Source: Callorhinus ursinus (taxonomy: Eukaryota; Chordata; Mammalia; Carnivora; Otariidae). Taken from it: 64,000 bases of DNA. The notes under the pieces are model-generated. The model did no database searches. It was not told where the DNA came from and saw only the letters and a program-made list of their open reading frames with translations. The stretch lies in the NCBI RefSeq assembly GCF_003265705.1, contig NW_020313157.1, positions 1,429,209 through 1,493,208 on the forward strand. The letters run 5' to 3'. The translations under genes were made by a program, and so were the position numbers. This document shows, piece after piece, positions 33,421 through 44,018 of the stretch; the stretch's first letter is position 1, and each line of letters begins with the position of its first letter.

Positions 33421-34229
33421 CTTAAGCACAGTAAATTGGAGAAACACTGGACGTAAGGGGTTTTCAGATAGATTTCTAGTACCCCTAAGAATATTAATCA
33501 ATGCCTGCTTCCTTTATTCAATTCTCTGAAATGGAAAAATGCTCATGTCAAAAATTTGCTTTGTTTCACAAAAATAGGGCAAAGAAAATTTTTTAAGTTT
33601 TATGAATGCAAACCAAAGTAGCTATTACAAGAGTACCAAGTTAATGTCATGCAGCTGAGGATTTGTTATTAACATCCCATCTCTCCCTGAGTGTTGAACA
33701 TTTATTTAATGGTGTGACCTTTCTTAGGTCTTGATTTCCAAATCTATGATGTGAACGAAGCCATAAACTGTGCTCACTAGGATGCAGGGTAGTTTAAAAT
33801 TGACTGGTGAACAGAATTATTTGAAAAGGTCCCACATGAATCTTCTTTAGAGGCTTACTACCACCTAACCTGCGATTCAATTCTGCAAGGTCAACTTCAT
33901 TTTCACTTTTGGAATTCAAAGCTATGTGTTTCTAAGACCCACAAACACATCACTTTACTTCTTCGGAGTCCCTGCATGGTTTGGCATATAATGCTCAAAG
34001 ATCTCTTGAATTAAGCCCAGATCAGCAGAGAGTAATGTTTTTTAATCAAGGGCAACTGCAGCAGGTACTTGAATAAAGTAGAGGAAGAGAAAAGTAATGC
34101 AGAAAGAGAAAGGAACTTCAAAGGAGAAAGAAAATAACCAGAGATACAGAATATGTTTGTTCTGCCCTCTTACGGCCAACTGTTGAATTCCATGTAGGGA
34201 GGGCTGCCTCCCTCGATATTCTGTTACTC
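33421..34229. other. Unassigned non-coding sequence
   Basis: A weak MIR-like word set (TAATGGTGTGACCTTTCTTA, CCAAATCTATGATGTGAACG) lies at 33680-33770. Otherwise nothing recognised. Confidence 0.35.
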
Positions 34230-34660
34230 CAGCCACTTTGACTTCCTTACCATTTTTTCAAACAGGTCAACTTTGTTCCCATCTCAGGGCCTTTGCATTT
34301 GCTGTTTCTTCTGCCTGGAATGTTCTTTGCCCTAGTTGGTGTTGGCAGGGCTTGCTCTTTCCTTCTCTTTCCTTCTCTCCAAGTTTTAGCAGAAACATCG
34401 TCTTTTCAGAGAGCCTTCTCCATGGGCCCTTACTTACTGCTTTCTATCTCATGATCATGTTGATTTCTTTCCAGGTATTCATCACAATGAGCAACTAGTG
34501 TTTACTTTTTCACTGTCTTGTCTCCCCCTGAGAATGAAAGCTCCATGAGGGTGGAGCACTCTCTTGAAGTCTCTTCTGTTTCCTAGCCCCTGACCCAGTA
34601 CCTGGTCTCTAGTAGACCTTTGACATACATACCTGTTGACTAGTATGTGACTCTTATGCC
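34230..34660 (+). mobile_element. L2 LINE 3' fragment (sense)
   Basis: Clear ordered L2 words: GGGCCTTTGCATTTGCTGTT, CTTCTGCCTGGAATGTTCTT, CAGAGAGCCTTCTCCATGGG, GTCTTGTCTCCCCCTGAGAA, TGAAAGCTCCATGAGGGTGG and GACCCAGTACCTGGTCTCTA. The 86-codon open frame at 34238-34498 lies inside it and is not a host gene. Confidence 0.85.
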
Positions 34661-34740
34661 TTTGGGCCTTGGAGGTCTCAGATGGGGAAGGAAAAACCCT
34701 GATCTATTCAAAACCAGTGAGGGGGCCAGACCCCTGACCA

Positions 34741-34920
34741 TATATTGTGAGATGTACAAGCCTTCCTACTGATACTGCTGGGGAGAGATTTTTAACAGAT
34801 TATGAGACTGCTATTTAAAAAAATGATTTCCAGTTAAATACTTTTCAGTATTAAAATGATAAAGTTCTAAAGAATGGGGGAATTCCTCCAAAATAATTGC
34901 CTCTCAAGGAGCTAAGTTTG
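34741..34920 (+). repeat. Left arm of a long inverted repeat
   Basis: Starts TATATTGTGAGATGTACAAG and ends AAGGAGCTAAGTTTG. Its reverse complement is found at 35557-35736 with five mismatches in 180 bases (97.2%) and no gaps. Differences on this arm are at 34797, 34813, 34842, 34859 and 34914. It belongs to no repeat family I know. Confidence 0.97.
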
Positions 34921-34984
34921 CAAAAGGAGGTAAATCAAAGGCAACTGTTCTTGGCAGTGCACGTGGGGACTTGGGCTGTGGGTG

Positions 34985-35205
34985 TGGAGTCACGAAGATG
35001 GTTTGCAATTTTACTCTATCACTTACTAGCTCTGTGACCTTGAGCACATTAACTGCCCATGTCTGGTTTCCCCTTCTAAAATAGGAGTAATAAAAATATG
35101 TACTTCAAGGAGTTTTAAAGAATTAAGAAAATAATGGATAAAAAGCATGGGGCTTGGCACAAAGAAAACGTTTAAAACATGGCCATTATTAGCAATAATG
35201 GTTGT
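34985..35205 (+). repeat. MIR SINE in the spacer of the inverted repeat
   Basis: Reads ACTTACTAGCTCTGTGACCT, TGAGCACATTAACTGCCCAT, CCTTCTAAAATAGGAGTAAT and GGGGCTTGGCACAAAGAAAA, matching MIR core and tail. It lies between the two arms, so the spacer is old mammalian sequence rather than the middle of a young transposon. Confidence 0.75.
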
Positions 35206-35556
35206 AGGAAAATTAACCTCATGACACCAGCAGGTAGGTGAGGGAGGCTAAAACAGAAGGCCTGTGCACTCAAGGTCACCTTTGTCCAATTTGTTGGCAT
35301 TCTTGAGTAACATTTAAAAACTGTGAACAAAGTCTTCCTCATTTATTAGTGAAAGTCCCCTTTTTTCTTTAATTTTCCATTACATTACGAATGGGGCACT
35401 TAATCCTTTGGATTTGATTTCCTGGCTGCAGTAGAAATGGAAAATGCAAGTAAACGCCACACTGGAAGTCTGACTGTTGGATGAAATGCAGACTTCTTTT
35501 CTCATTTGTCATAGTAAAGAAGAAAAGAACGAAGTTAAAGTTGTTTAAAAGACAAT

Positions 35557-35736
35557 CAAACTAAGCTCCTTGAGAGGCAATTATTTTGGAGGAATTCCCC
35601 CATTCTTTAGAACTTTACCATTTTAATACTGAAAGGTATTTAACTGGAAATCATTTTTTTAAACAGCAGTCTCATAATCCGTTAAAAATCTCTCCCCAGC
35701 AGTATCAGTAGGAAGGCTTGTACATCTCACAATATA
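35557..35736 (-). repeat. Right arm of a long inverted repeat
   Basis: Starts CAAACTAAGCTCCTTGAGAG and ends TGTACATCTCACAATATA. It pairs with 34741-34920; the spacer is 636 bases. Just outside, both arms run into a short similar word (CCATATATTG on the left; CCATTATATTG in reverse complement on the right), after which similarity stops. Confidence 0.97.
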
Positions 35737-36448
35737 ATGGGGAAGAAAATCACCTACGAACACTTTGCCACTGATCTGTGAGAACACCCTACAGAGAGCT
35801 GGCTGAGGATGGTAATTGCATTACCCCATTTCCTGCAAATCCTGATCAACCAGAACCATCGATCCATGTTAGGTACGCATTTCCGCTGACTGTGACCAGC
35901 TCCTGTAGCCTTTTCACCTTGGATTCAGAGCGCAATGAGACCGAAGCTGCTTTAGGTGTGTGCTTCTCCAAAAATTTAATCCTTGACCAATGAGAGGTAC
36001 ATTCCAGGCATATGCCACTCACATTTTTACCGACTCAAGGGTTATCATCAGTGTAGTGCCTCTTCTAGAATATCCAAGTGCAGATGCAGATAACACCGAT
36101 TACTGGAAGGCCCAGCCACGTGCCAAAAGACAAGTAATACACTCTCTCCCAGCTCTGGCAAACATAAGGGTTCTCGATGCCCATTTTACTGCTTTTCCCA
36201 TCTCAGTGGGGGAGATAAGAGGTCCCCTTAATGACACCCAACTCTTCTTCACCTTCTCTCTCATCTGTCTAGTGATTTATATTTGTAGTTTTGGATAAGA
36301 AAAAAATGTATTAATTGTGGCGAGTTTGAGGGATTTGGGGTTGATCAAAGGAAAAGACAGAGCCACAAGACGTAGTAACACACAAGATACTTTGTTGGGT
36401 GGCACTTGGACAGGGTTGTAGGAGAGAGAAGTCCTTTGCAGCGTGAGA
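35737..36448. other. Unassigned sequence with adjoining open frames
   Basis: No recognised repeat. Two abutting + strand open frames (35778-35993, 71 codons; 35990-36298, 102 codons) overlap by four bases in different frames. I see no domain; the second ends with a hydrophobic stretch (FFTFSLICLVIYICSFG) that could be chance. Splice-site evidence is not convincing. Not called as a gene. Confidence 0.4.
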
Positions 36449-36808
36449 CTTTCTGGCTTAGTCAGCTCTGGCTGCTAGACCAAAATACCACAGACTGGTT
36501 GGCTGAAACAAAAGACATTTATTTCTCACAGTTCTGGAGGTTGGACTTCCAGTTGAAGGTGCCAGCATATGTGGCTCCTGGTGAGGGCCAGATTCCTGGC
36601 CTGTAGACCGTCATCTTCGAGCTAGCCTTTGCTCAGTGCATGGATGTGGGCATGCACGTAGACAGAGAGAGCTCCATGAGGGCCCCAACCTCACGACCTC
36701 ACCTAAACCTAATCACCTCCCAAAGGCCTCATCATCACACTGGGGGTTCGGCCTTCAACCTGAATTTAGAAGGGATTCAGACTTTCAGCCTATAGTGCTT
36801 TCCAGAGG
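36449..36808 (-). mobile_element. MaLR-like LTR (antisense)
   Basis: The + strand reads CTGGCTGCTAGACCAAAATA, CCACAGACTGGTTGGCTGAA, AGACATTTATTTCTCACAGT, TCTGGAGGTTGGACTTCCAG, GGCCAGATTCCTGGCCTGTA and ACCTAATCACCTCCCAAAGG. The reverse complement has the 'CCTCCAGAACTGTGAGAAATAAATGT' end of MLT1-like LTRs. Same broad family as 14112-14745. Confidence 0.65.
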
Positions 36809-37649
36809 CTTCCACGAAGTGACCACCACCCAGAAGGGAAGAAGGTATGTGACTCGGCGATGACCTCAGCGGCACAGCAGCAAAGTGTTGGTCTGGGGCT
36901 CGAGAAAGGGCTGTAGCAACTTGAGGCTATCACTACAAGGCCCCAGGTCATCAATGGGTAAGAGCTATCTGGTGAGGGTTTGTGGGGTACACAAAACAGG
37001 TTCTAAATAGCTCAAATCTAATTATTTGGGCTACTTTAAAAATAATTGGATGTGTAAAAACTCTGAGTTTGACAACAGGGGGCTTCTGAGCCAACAGGCC
37101 TACAGTGAAGAAATAAACAATGTAGGGGCCATAAACAAAGGCTAATTTACATAAGAATGATCAAATCCTTTTTGAAAGCAGGAGAACAAAGACAATGATC
37201 AACAGCTGAAGTGATCCACTCCCAGACTGTGTAAAGAGTGTCAGTTCAGTTGGGGGCGGCAACTACACTTCCCCTCAGGGCAGGCAGGTGCCCCACCTGT
37301 GTGTGCTGGAGTTCACCGGGCTCCTTTAAGGATACATCACTGAGATGGGAGAATGTGGATCCATTGTGACCAAACTACAAGGTTTTTAAGAGACAGGAAT
37401 CCAGTTTCTATTTTTGATGCCAAGTACCTCACAGCAAACTTCAAATAAACAGTGCAGCTCAAACAAAACTCCTCCATGGGCCAGTAACAGCCTGCAGGTT
37501 GCTAGGCTCCAAGCTCTGCTTCCAACTCAAGGCAGCTAGAACAAATGCACACTCCATAAAGGGAATGTGGGGCTATCAGGAAAAAATCTCAGCTAGCACT
37601 GACCAAAGGGACTAAAGTGCTTCTCCTACAATTTTCTTCTTGGATGTTT
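36809..37649. other. Unassigned non-coding sequence
   Basis: No repeat or gene recognised over about 840 bases. Confidence 0.4.
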
Positions 37650-38190
37650 ATTCTTTTGGGGGTATTTTTTTTTAATGTGGTAAAATATACATAACATAAA
37701 ATTTACCTTTTAATCATTTTTAACTGGATGATTCAGTGTCATTTAGTACTTTTATCATGTTGTGCAACGATGACCACTATCCTTTTACATAACATTTTCA
37801 TCATCCCAAATGAAATTCTGTACCCACTAAATGACTCCCCATCCCCCCACTCCAGCCCCTGGCAACCATCATTCTATTTTCTGTCTCAGTGAATTTGATG
37901 ATTCTAAGTTATCACATATAGGTGAAACCAAACAATATTTGGCCTTTTCTGTCTGGCTTCTTTCACTTAGCATCATGTTTTCAAGGTTCATTCATGTAGC
38001 AGCATATGTCAGAACTTCACTCCTTTTTCTAGGGACATTTTGGTTGTTTCCAATCTTTGGGTTATCGTAAATGATGTTACAATGATTACTACAATAACTT
38101 GGCAAACAAGTGTCTGTTAAAGTTTCTGCTTTCATTTCCTTGGATAAATACCCAGAGATGGTAATTTTAATGTTTAGCTTTTTGAAGAGA
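37650..38190 (-). mobile_element. Old LINE-1 3'-end fragment (antisense)
   Basis: The + strand reads GTGGTAAAATATACATAACA, TCATGTTGTGCAACGATGAC, CCCCTGGCAACCATCATTCT, GGCTTCTTTCACTTAGCATC, AGGTTCATTCATGTAGCAGC and GGATAAATACCCAGAGATGG, the usual antisense order of an L1M-type 3' UTR and ORF2 end. Confidence 0.8.
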
Positions 38191-38804
38191 CTCCTCAAGT
38201 TTTATAGTTCCAAATTATCTCCCTAAGTTATAGCAAAGACTTTTCCATTAGCCCTGTGTGTTCCTAATGCTAATACTCTCTAGAGAGTAGCAGTGGTTTA
38301 TATATCTCCAATATATTTTTAAGGGCTGCTGAAAAATAGTTTTCTCTTTCTTATTGTGGCATTTCTTTATTTTTAACTAATTCTCATCTCCTTATCTTGA
38401 AGCTTATTGGCAGTAGCTTTGGCGCTTTAAACAGAGGGGATATTTTTACAAAAACACATATACACTCTGCCACACAGATCACATTCTGCAACCCTGCAGA
38501 ATGAATCACAAAGGTCCGGTGGCTTTCTCTTCCCATTAACAGAAAAGATAGAGTTACTTTTCCCCCTTCAGTTAGGGATGAGCCCGTGAGCCCCTAGGGT
38601 GCTGACTCAGCACATCAGCCACCCCACTGTCAGTCAATCATCAGTGGGGAAGGGGATGCTGGAAGGAACGCCAACTCAGCAGACTATAAGCCTGGGCTCA
38701 ACAAATAGCCAATGAAGGAAGGTGGCTGCAAGGCAACATATGTCTTAAGAGATGAACTCAAATGAGAAATGATGAAAACAGTAAAGAAAAGGATTAGGGG
38801 ATTC
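38191..38804. other. Unassigned non-coding sequence
   Basis: Nothing recognised. Confidence 0.4.
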
Positions 38805-38865
38805 GTAAAATTCATTTGTTCATTCAAGAGTCCCCAGGATATACAAAACTCCTTTAAAAATGGGG

Positions 38866-39096
38866 GGGCGGGGCGCCTGGGTGGCTCAGTCAGTTGAGTG
38901 TCCAGCTCCTGACTTTGGCTCCGGTCAGGATCTCAGGGTCATGAGATCGAGTCCCACATCAAGTCCCACGTTGTCAGGCTCCGCACTGGGTATGGAACCT
39001 GCTTGGGATTCTCTTTCTCCCTCTCCCTCTGCGCCTCTCCACCCACCACCTGCTCACGCTCTTTCTCTCTCAAAAAAAAAAAAAAAAAAAAAAAAA
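38866..39096 (+). mobile_element. Carnivore SINE, older subtype
   Basis: GGCGCCTGGGTGGCTCAGTC head, then GTTGAGTGTCCAGCTCCTGA, GGATCTCAGGGTCATGAGAT, CTCCGCACTGGGTATGGAAC, CTGCTTGGGATTCTCTTTCT and a ~25-base A tail followed by GTGTGTGTG. The 'CTTGGGATTCTC' middle differs from most SINEs here, marking a different subfamily. It carries an extra short repeat of AAGTCCCAC. It sits in an L2-like antisense fragment (38805-38865). Confidence 0.92.
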
Positions 39097-39111
39097 GTGC
39101 GTGTGTGTGTT

Positions 39112-39331
39112 TGATCACCTTTAATTATTTTTAAGGTTTTATTTATTTATTTGAGAGAGGGACAGAGAAAGAGAGCACGAGTGGGGAAAGGGGAGAGGCA
39201 GAGGGAGAAGCAGACTCCCTGCTCAGCAGGGAGCCCGACGTGGGACTCGATCCCAAGACCCTGAGATCATGACCTGAGCTAAAGGCAGATAGTTAACCAA
39301 CTGAGCCACCCAGGCGTCCTGGTCACCTTCT
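39112..39331 (-). mobile_element. Carnivore SINE (antisense), tail-to-tail with the previous one
   Basis: Body about 39124-39320: AAGGTTTTATTTATTTATTT tail, (GA)-rich tract, CAGACTCCCTGCTCAGCAGG, CTGAGATCATGACCTGAGCT, GAGCCACCCAGGCG head. Flanks TTGATCACCTTTA and CTGGTCACCTTCTA suggest a ~10-12 bp duplication with one mismatch. Confidence 0.92.
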
Positions 39332-39440
39332 AGATGCTAGGCTCTTTGTAAGTAATGGAGATATCAAGGAAAAATCCCCACTGTCAAGAAGCTCACAGAT
39401 TAGCAGAGGAAGCAATCAAATGAGTCAAAGACATTAAAAA
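39325..39440 (-). repeat. L2-like fragment (antisense)
   Basis: Continues the L2-like sequence left of the SINE pair: TAGATGCTAGGCTCTTTGTA, GAAGCTCACAGATTAGCAGA, then CATTCATTGAGTACCTACCT. Confidence 0.5.
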
Positions 39441-39650
39441 TTAATAAAATCATTCATTGAGTACCTACCTACTCTGTCCCAGGCATATTTTTATAGGTGT
39501 TACCTCATTCCACCCCACGGTCAACCTATAGATCCAGGTACTGTTAATTATCCATTTTATACAGAGGAGGAAACAATCTCAGGGAGATTAATTAACTTGT
39601 TCAAATTCACACAGCTAGTAAAAGTAGGAGGTGGACTGGCCCTAGGCACC
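39441..39650 (-). repeat. MIR/L2 tail (antisense)
   Basis: The + strand reads CTCTGTCCCAGGCATATTTT, TATCCATTTTATACAGAGGA, GGAAACAATCTCAGGGAGAT and TTCAAATTCACACAGCTAGT, the reverse complement of the MIR core (GGAAACTGAGGCACAGAGAGG...CACACAGCTAGTAAGTGG). Confidence 0.75.
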
Positions 39651-39944
39651 CTTTACTCAGAAAGTTCCCCACCATGTGAACTGTGTACTGTGCTAAGTGC
39701 AAAAGGAAAGGAAGTACAGGGTTGAATGGAGCCTTATAAGGAGGAACAGAAATGTACCTTTGTATGAGGTGGGAACACATTACAAGCAAATGAAAGGGTG
39801 TTGTCAGACACACTGGGAATGGAAGGACAGTGTGGTTGGGTCCTGGGGTCATCCCAGGAGGCTGGCGTTCAAGGTGGGGAAAATGGTCTGAAATTAAGAG
39901 ATGAAGAAAAGGAAGTTGAACCCAGGATTTCAGACATTATCTAG

Positions 39945-40125
39945 CATGGGGCTCCTCAAAGGTGGTCTACCATGCAGATTCATCTGTCTACATCAGACTC
40001 AACAGTGACACAAAACCCTGAGCCCCACTCATAGATACACTGAGTCTCTGTGTCAGAACAGAGCCTACAGCCCCATATTTTGACAAGCTCCCCTGATGTA
40101 GCTCATGCATGCTAAATTTCAATGC
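39945..40125 (+). mobile_element. MER5-type hAT MITE relic
   Basis: GGGGCTCCTCAAAGGTGGTC at the left, GAGCCCCACTCATAGATACA in the middle, TTTTGACAAGCTCCCCTGAT at the right. Diverged but in MER5 order. Confidence 0.5.
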
Positions 40126-40204
40126 GTCCTTCTCTGGGACTGTACATGCACACACTTCAGTGGGTTGGCAAGGCTATATCTGGGGGTATCTTAGGACAAA
40201 TTCA

Positions 40205-40320
40205 CATAGTGTATAAAATTAACCATTCACCATTATAAAATGTGTAATTGAGTGGTATTTAGTACATTCACAATATTGAACAACTGTGAATTTTACCTCA
40301 ATAAAAAAGCTAAAGAAAAG
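40205..40320. repeat. Small LINE-1 3'-end remnant
   Basis: AACCATTCACCATTATAAAA, TTGAGTGGTATTTAGTACAT and CACAATATTGAACAACTGTG are antisense L1M 3'-UTR words. They are followed directly by GAATTTTACCTCAATAAAAA, a sense L1 3' terminus. Confidence 0.55.
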
Positions 40321-41084
40321 AAAAAAAAGATCAGGAATTCCATGGTCTGTTTCCTTTCAAAGGAAATCCAGTGCCAGTCTGCTCAGCTCACTAAAAAGGG
40401 AGTCCTAAGTGTGTCAGGCAGGAGAATATTAGGACCAGGACTTTTTGCCAACAAGCAAGCACACTGGAAATCACACAACACCCCAAGACTGGGAATGAAG
40501 GGTAGGAGACCCTTAAGAGAGAGAGGCTTCCTGTCACTGTGTTCAAACTCTGCAAGGCATTTCTGCTCCCGCTGGAGTGTCATGAGAATGGTAGCATAGA
40601 TAAAACAGATGTCATAAAGGAAGAGGGATGCAGAGAGAGACCAAGGTCACACAGTGAGAACACAACCACATAAGCACCCGAAGTTGCTGAAATGCCACGA
40701 ACCTATATACTCATATCCTCCAACACCCATGAGGGTTCCAGCAAACCACACTGAAGGAGTTGTTAAGTGGTGCAAGCCAGCTGGAGAATGGAGCAGAAAA
40801 GCTGACCCACACAACAGCATCCCTGCCTTTCATCCTCTCTCAACATGAATCCACACCCCAAAATGCTCTCAGCTGTTATGTGCACACAGTATCTCCCAAG
40901 ATTCCTGTTGGCTGCATGGTTTGCACTTCTGCCAATCATTCTCCTGGCTGGAGATGGAGACTAATGGTACTTCAGTCCACTGCCGGGACTTCTAGTTCCC
41001 TCCCTCCACTAAATCATTAATGGCATTTTCTCATTCATTGTCACTTATGCTGGCACACGATCCATTTTAATTCTTAAAGTCCTA
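40321..41084. other. Unassigned non-coding sequence
   Basis: No named repeat. Open frames at 40252-40599 and 40383-40583 overlap on opposite strands without domains. Confidence 0.4.
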
Positions 41085-41345
41085 ACCTGATTCAGAGAGG
41101 CAGTGATTAGGGGTGAGCAGACTTTGCAGTGACTCAGATTCAGGACTGAAACAAAACCATCACTTAGCCAGCTGTGTAGCCTCGGCACAACAACATCAGC
41201 CCTCCCTGCTTCTGTCTTCTCTGCAAAACGGGGACAACTGGAACACTTAGACCAAGACACCACTGTGAGGATTTAATGAGATAACATATGTGACAGTTTG
41301 GGACCCAATATTTTGCATGTGCCAGTGCATATTCAGTAAGCATGA
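41085..41345 (+). repeat. MIR SINE
   Basis: CAGTGATTAGGGGTGAGCAG, GATTCAGGACTGAAACAAAA, TTAGCCAGCTGTGTAGCCTC, GTGAGGATTTAATGAGATAA and GTGCCAGTGCATATTCAGTA follow MIR from head to tail. Confidence 0.8.
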
Positions 41346-41354
41346 ATTTTTATG

Positions 41355-41640
41355 TGAGGAAGCATTCTACTGCAGTGAGGAAAAGGTCGGAAAAACAGTT
41401 TGACTGCCTAGGTTCAAATAATGACTTCACTTCCAGCTGAGCAAATTTGGGCAAGGCCACTGCTCTTGGCCTTGATTTTCTCATCTGTAAAATGGAACAA
41501 GTTGTATCTCTCAGAATGGAGGAGTATGAACATTCAGTGAAGTTGTCCATAAACAAGCTTTGCACAGTGCCCAACACTTAACACACACGTATGTGCTCAC
41601 CAGCTGCAGTAATTAATATTATTATGAGATTCATAGCAAA
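41355..41640 (+). repeat. MIR SINE, adjacent to another in the same orientation
   Basis: TTTGACTGCCTAGGTTCAAA, GAGCAAATTTGGGCAAGGCC, TTTTCTCATCTGTAAAATGG, GCACAGTGCCCAACACTTAA and TAATATTATTATGAG follow MIR from head to tail. Confidence 0.85.
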
Positions 41641-41744
41641 ATATGATGGCTCATGTTGGTAGCATTCATCTGAATAATCATTTCTTCTAAATAAGAAAAC
41701 AAAATTTGCAAGGCAATTAACTTTTCAACAGGAAAAATTACTTA

Positions 41745-42005
41745 CAGCTAAGGCAAAATAGATGGAAATGCATATATAGATGGAAACAGACTAGCGGTTG
41801 CCCACAGGTCGGGGGAGGAGAGAGGGATCGACCACAGAGAAGCAGCACAAAGGCAGTTTGAGAACTATGGAAGTGTTTTCTGTGGTACCATGCTGGTGGA
41901 TACACAACTTCCTCCATGTGCCAAAATCTCTAAAACTATACACCACAAAGAGTGAATTTTACCGTATGTAGATTTTTAGAAAATCAACAAGGAAATGGGA
42001 GGTAA
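41745..42005 (+). mobile_element. Old LINE-1 3'-end fragment (sense)
   Basis: ACTAGCGGTTGCCCACAGGT with CGGGGGAGGAG, then TACCATGCTGGTGGATACAC and AACTATACACCACAAAGAGT with GAATTTTACCGTATGTA, matching the sense L1M 3' UTR ('GGTTGCCAGGGGCTGGGG...GTGGATACA...ACTGTACACC...AATTTTACTGTATG'). Confidence 0.7.
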
Positions 42006-43960
42006 TTATTAAAAAGAAATGCAGACCCTGACAGATTTAATGATGTTACAAACGAACCACCTACCCACACTGAAAGGTGTGGGGAAGAAAGGAGGTGGCC
42101 TACTGGAAGAAAGGAATTGGCCTACCGAGCTTTGGGAAACAGTGTTTCGACTGGATACTTAGATAAAAGGATCTACAAACACAGTAGTTCTGTATATTTG
42201 TTTATCCCAGGAGTACAGGTCAGTAATTCTGAAACTATATGAACTCTAGCATTGAACAAGTAAGTTCAAATATAGTGTAGAGAATGTGAGTCAGGTTTCT
42301 CACTGTCAGAGAAAGAATTTCCAACTAAGTAAAGGAGAAGATTGGAATAAATACCTAAGAGTTAGATCAGACTCCCAACTCTATTATCCAAAGATACCCA
42401 ACCATGATTTCCCTTCTATTATACATGACTTAAATTCACTTTCTTTTATAAGATTATCATGATGACAAATATGTATTTTTGCCTTAGTGTCTTTCTCTGA
42501 AAAAAATGTCTACAAGCCTATGAGAGCCTCTCTGATATTTATTAAATGTTATTCGGAAGTGAAATCCTACAATTTGGAGTTTCTATCCCACAGCATGTCA
42601 ATTTTTCACAGGAAACCCAGTTGTAAGTCATCCTAAATGAGAGTGGGTTCTAAAATAAATTTCAAAGAGGTTTGGTACCGACAGACAAGGTGGGTATGTG
42701 GTCATTATTTGTCTGATAAAAACAACATCAGAAAGACTAACTTAGGGCAGTTTAGTGGTCTATTAGTTATGATGACCCTCTCCAAGAAGAGTTCTGTGCC
42801 ACAGATCCTCATTTGTTATGTTCCATTCATAAAAATGAGCCATATACACCTACAATACAAATGCAGTAAGCGTTACCATTCTGATAAGCAATGAGAGTCA
42901 AAAAGTCACATGCCCCAAAAAGGTGATACTTATGCTTTCATTGCCTTCAGTTTCAAAGACAGTCCTGCAATTTAATATTGTATGCAACTGCCCCTAATTG
43001 CATGAGACAGAAATCACATTCACATAAGAATCTAATTGTAAAATGACCTGGGAGGAAAGAATTTACTCACCGACATCAGACCATCCTTTTAATAACACAA
43101 ACTTTTCTCTTCGTGAATATGGGAGAAGATGAAGGGAGAAAAAAATAATGAGCACATACCTATCTAGAGACTGACAACTAGGAAGAATGGTAAATAAAGA
43201 CTTTCTCCTTGGGTGGCAGTAGTTTGAATACTGTCATGCTTACTCCTAAGTGAAATCTCTTTGACAGAAACCTGCTCTATTTAGAACAGCTGGATATCAA
43301 CCCCAGGATTTCAGATCATGATAATAAAATATCATTATTATGCTGGTGGTGATACAGGTTTCTCTGGGATGGGAGCAAAGGAGAATGACCTGGCAGCAGA
43401 ATAATAGATGTAAGAAGTAGCAGGGAACATGGCCTGTCTGACTCCTTTAAATCAATCCAAGACAACAAACATTTCTGAGTGTATATTACATGCTAGGCAT
43501 CATGCCCCTCTCATACTCCAAATGTGGGTAAAACCCAAGGTTTGGCTTAAATTTCTGCCTTTTTTCTTTCTTATACTTTTACTGAACCATTAGCATTGGT
43601 TTTCACTGTACATGACAGAAAACATGACTTTATGGCTTAACTATCAATAAGTCTGTAGGCAGGCAGTTTCTGCCCTTGCTTCAAAAGCTGGATAATATCA
43701 AGAATGTATCTCCATGATGCTCTCGGCCTTTCTGTCATGACTGTAAGAAGGATGTCACAGTACTCGTCAACAAGTCCACACAGGAGGCAGGAAGAAGGCA
43801 AGGAAACAGCACCGGCTGTTCCTGTCTCCTTTTTTTTTTTTTTTTTTTAATGAACATACAAGGTTTCTCAAAAATTCCTGCCTCCAGCAGATTTCCTTTT
43901 GTTTCTTTGGAAGAGTGAATCACTGGCCCTGATTCCTCATTTCCCTGTAGTATTATTAAA
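42006..43960. other. Unassigned non-coding sequence
   Basis: About 2 kb without a confident gene or repeat. A short L2-like antisense scrap (ACAACAAACATTTCTGAGTG, 43463) and a run of about 19 Ts at 43830-43848 are the only landmarks. Confidence 0.4.
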
Positions 43961-44018
43961 ACTCACACCCCTGCTATGGCTTCATGGTGGACTCACACCC
44001 CTGCTATGGACATGGTGG
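43961..44018 (+). repeat. ~30-bp tandem duplication
   Basis: ACTCACACCCCTGCTATGG occurs at 43961 and again at 43991; each is followed by a CATGGTGG end (43983-43990 and 44011-44018). Two units of 30 and 28 bases. Confidence 0.9.

Noticed and set aside
34741..35736. DNA transposon with 180-base terminal inverted repeats
   Set aside because: The spacer includes an old MIR and no transposase remnant, and no clear flanking target duplication is seen.
35990..36298. 102-codon frame with a hydrophobic end as a small membrane protein gene
   Set aside because: No recognised family, no supporting exon structure; kept only as an unassigned observation.
43830..43848. T19 run as the tail of an antisense retrocopy
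   Set aside because: No retrocopy or SINE body follows it and no flanking duplication was found.
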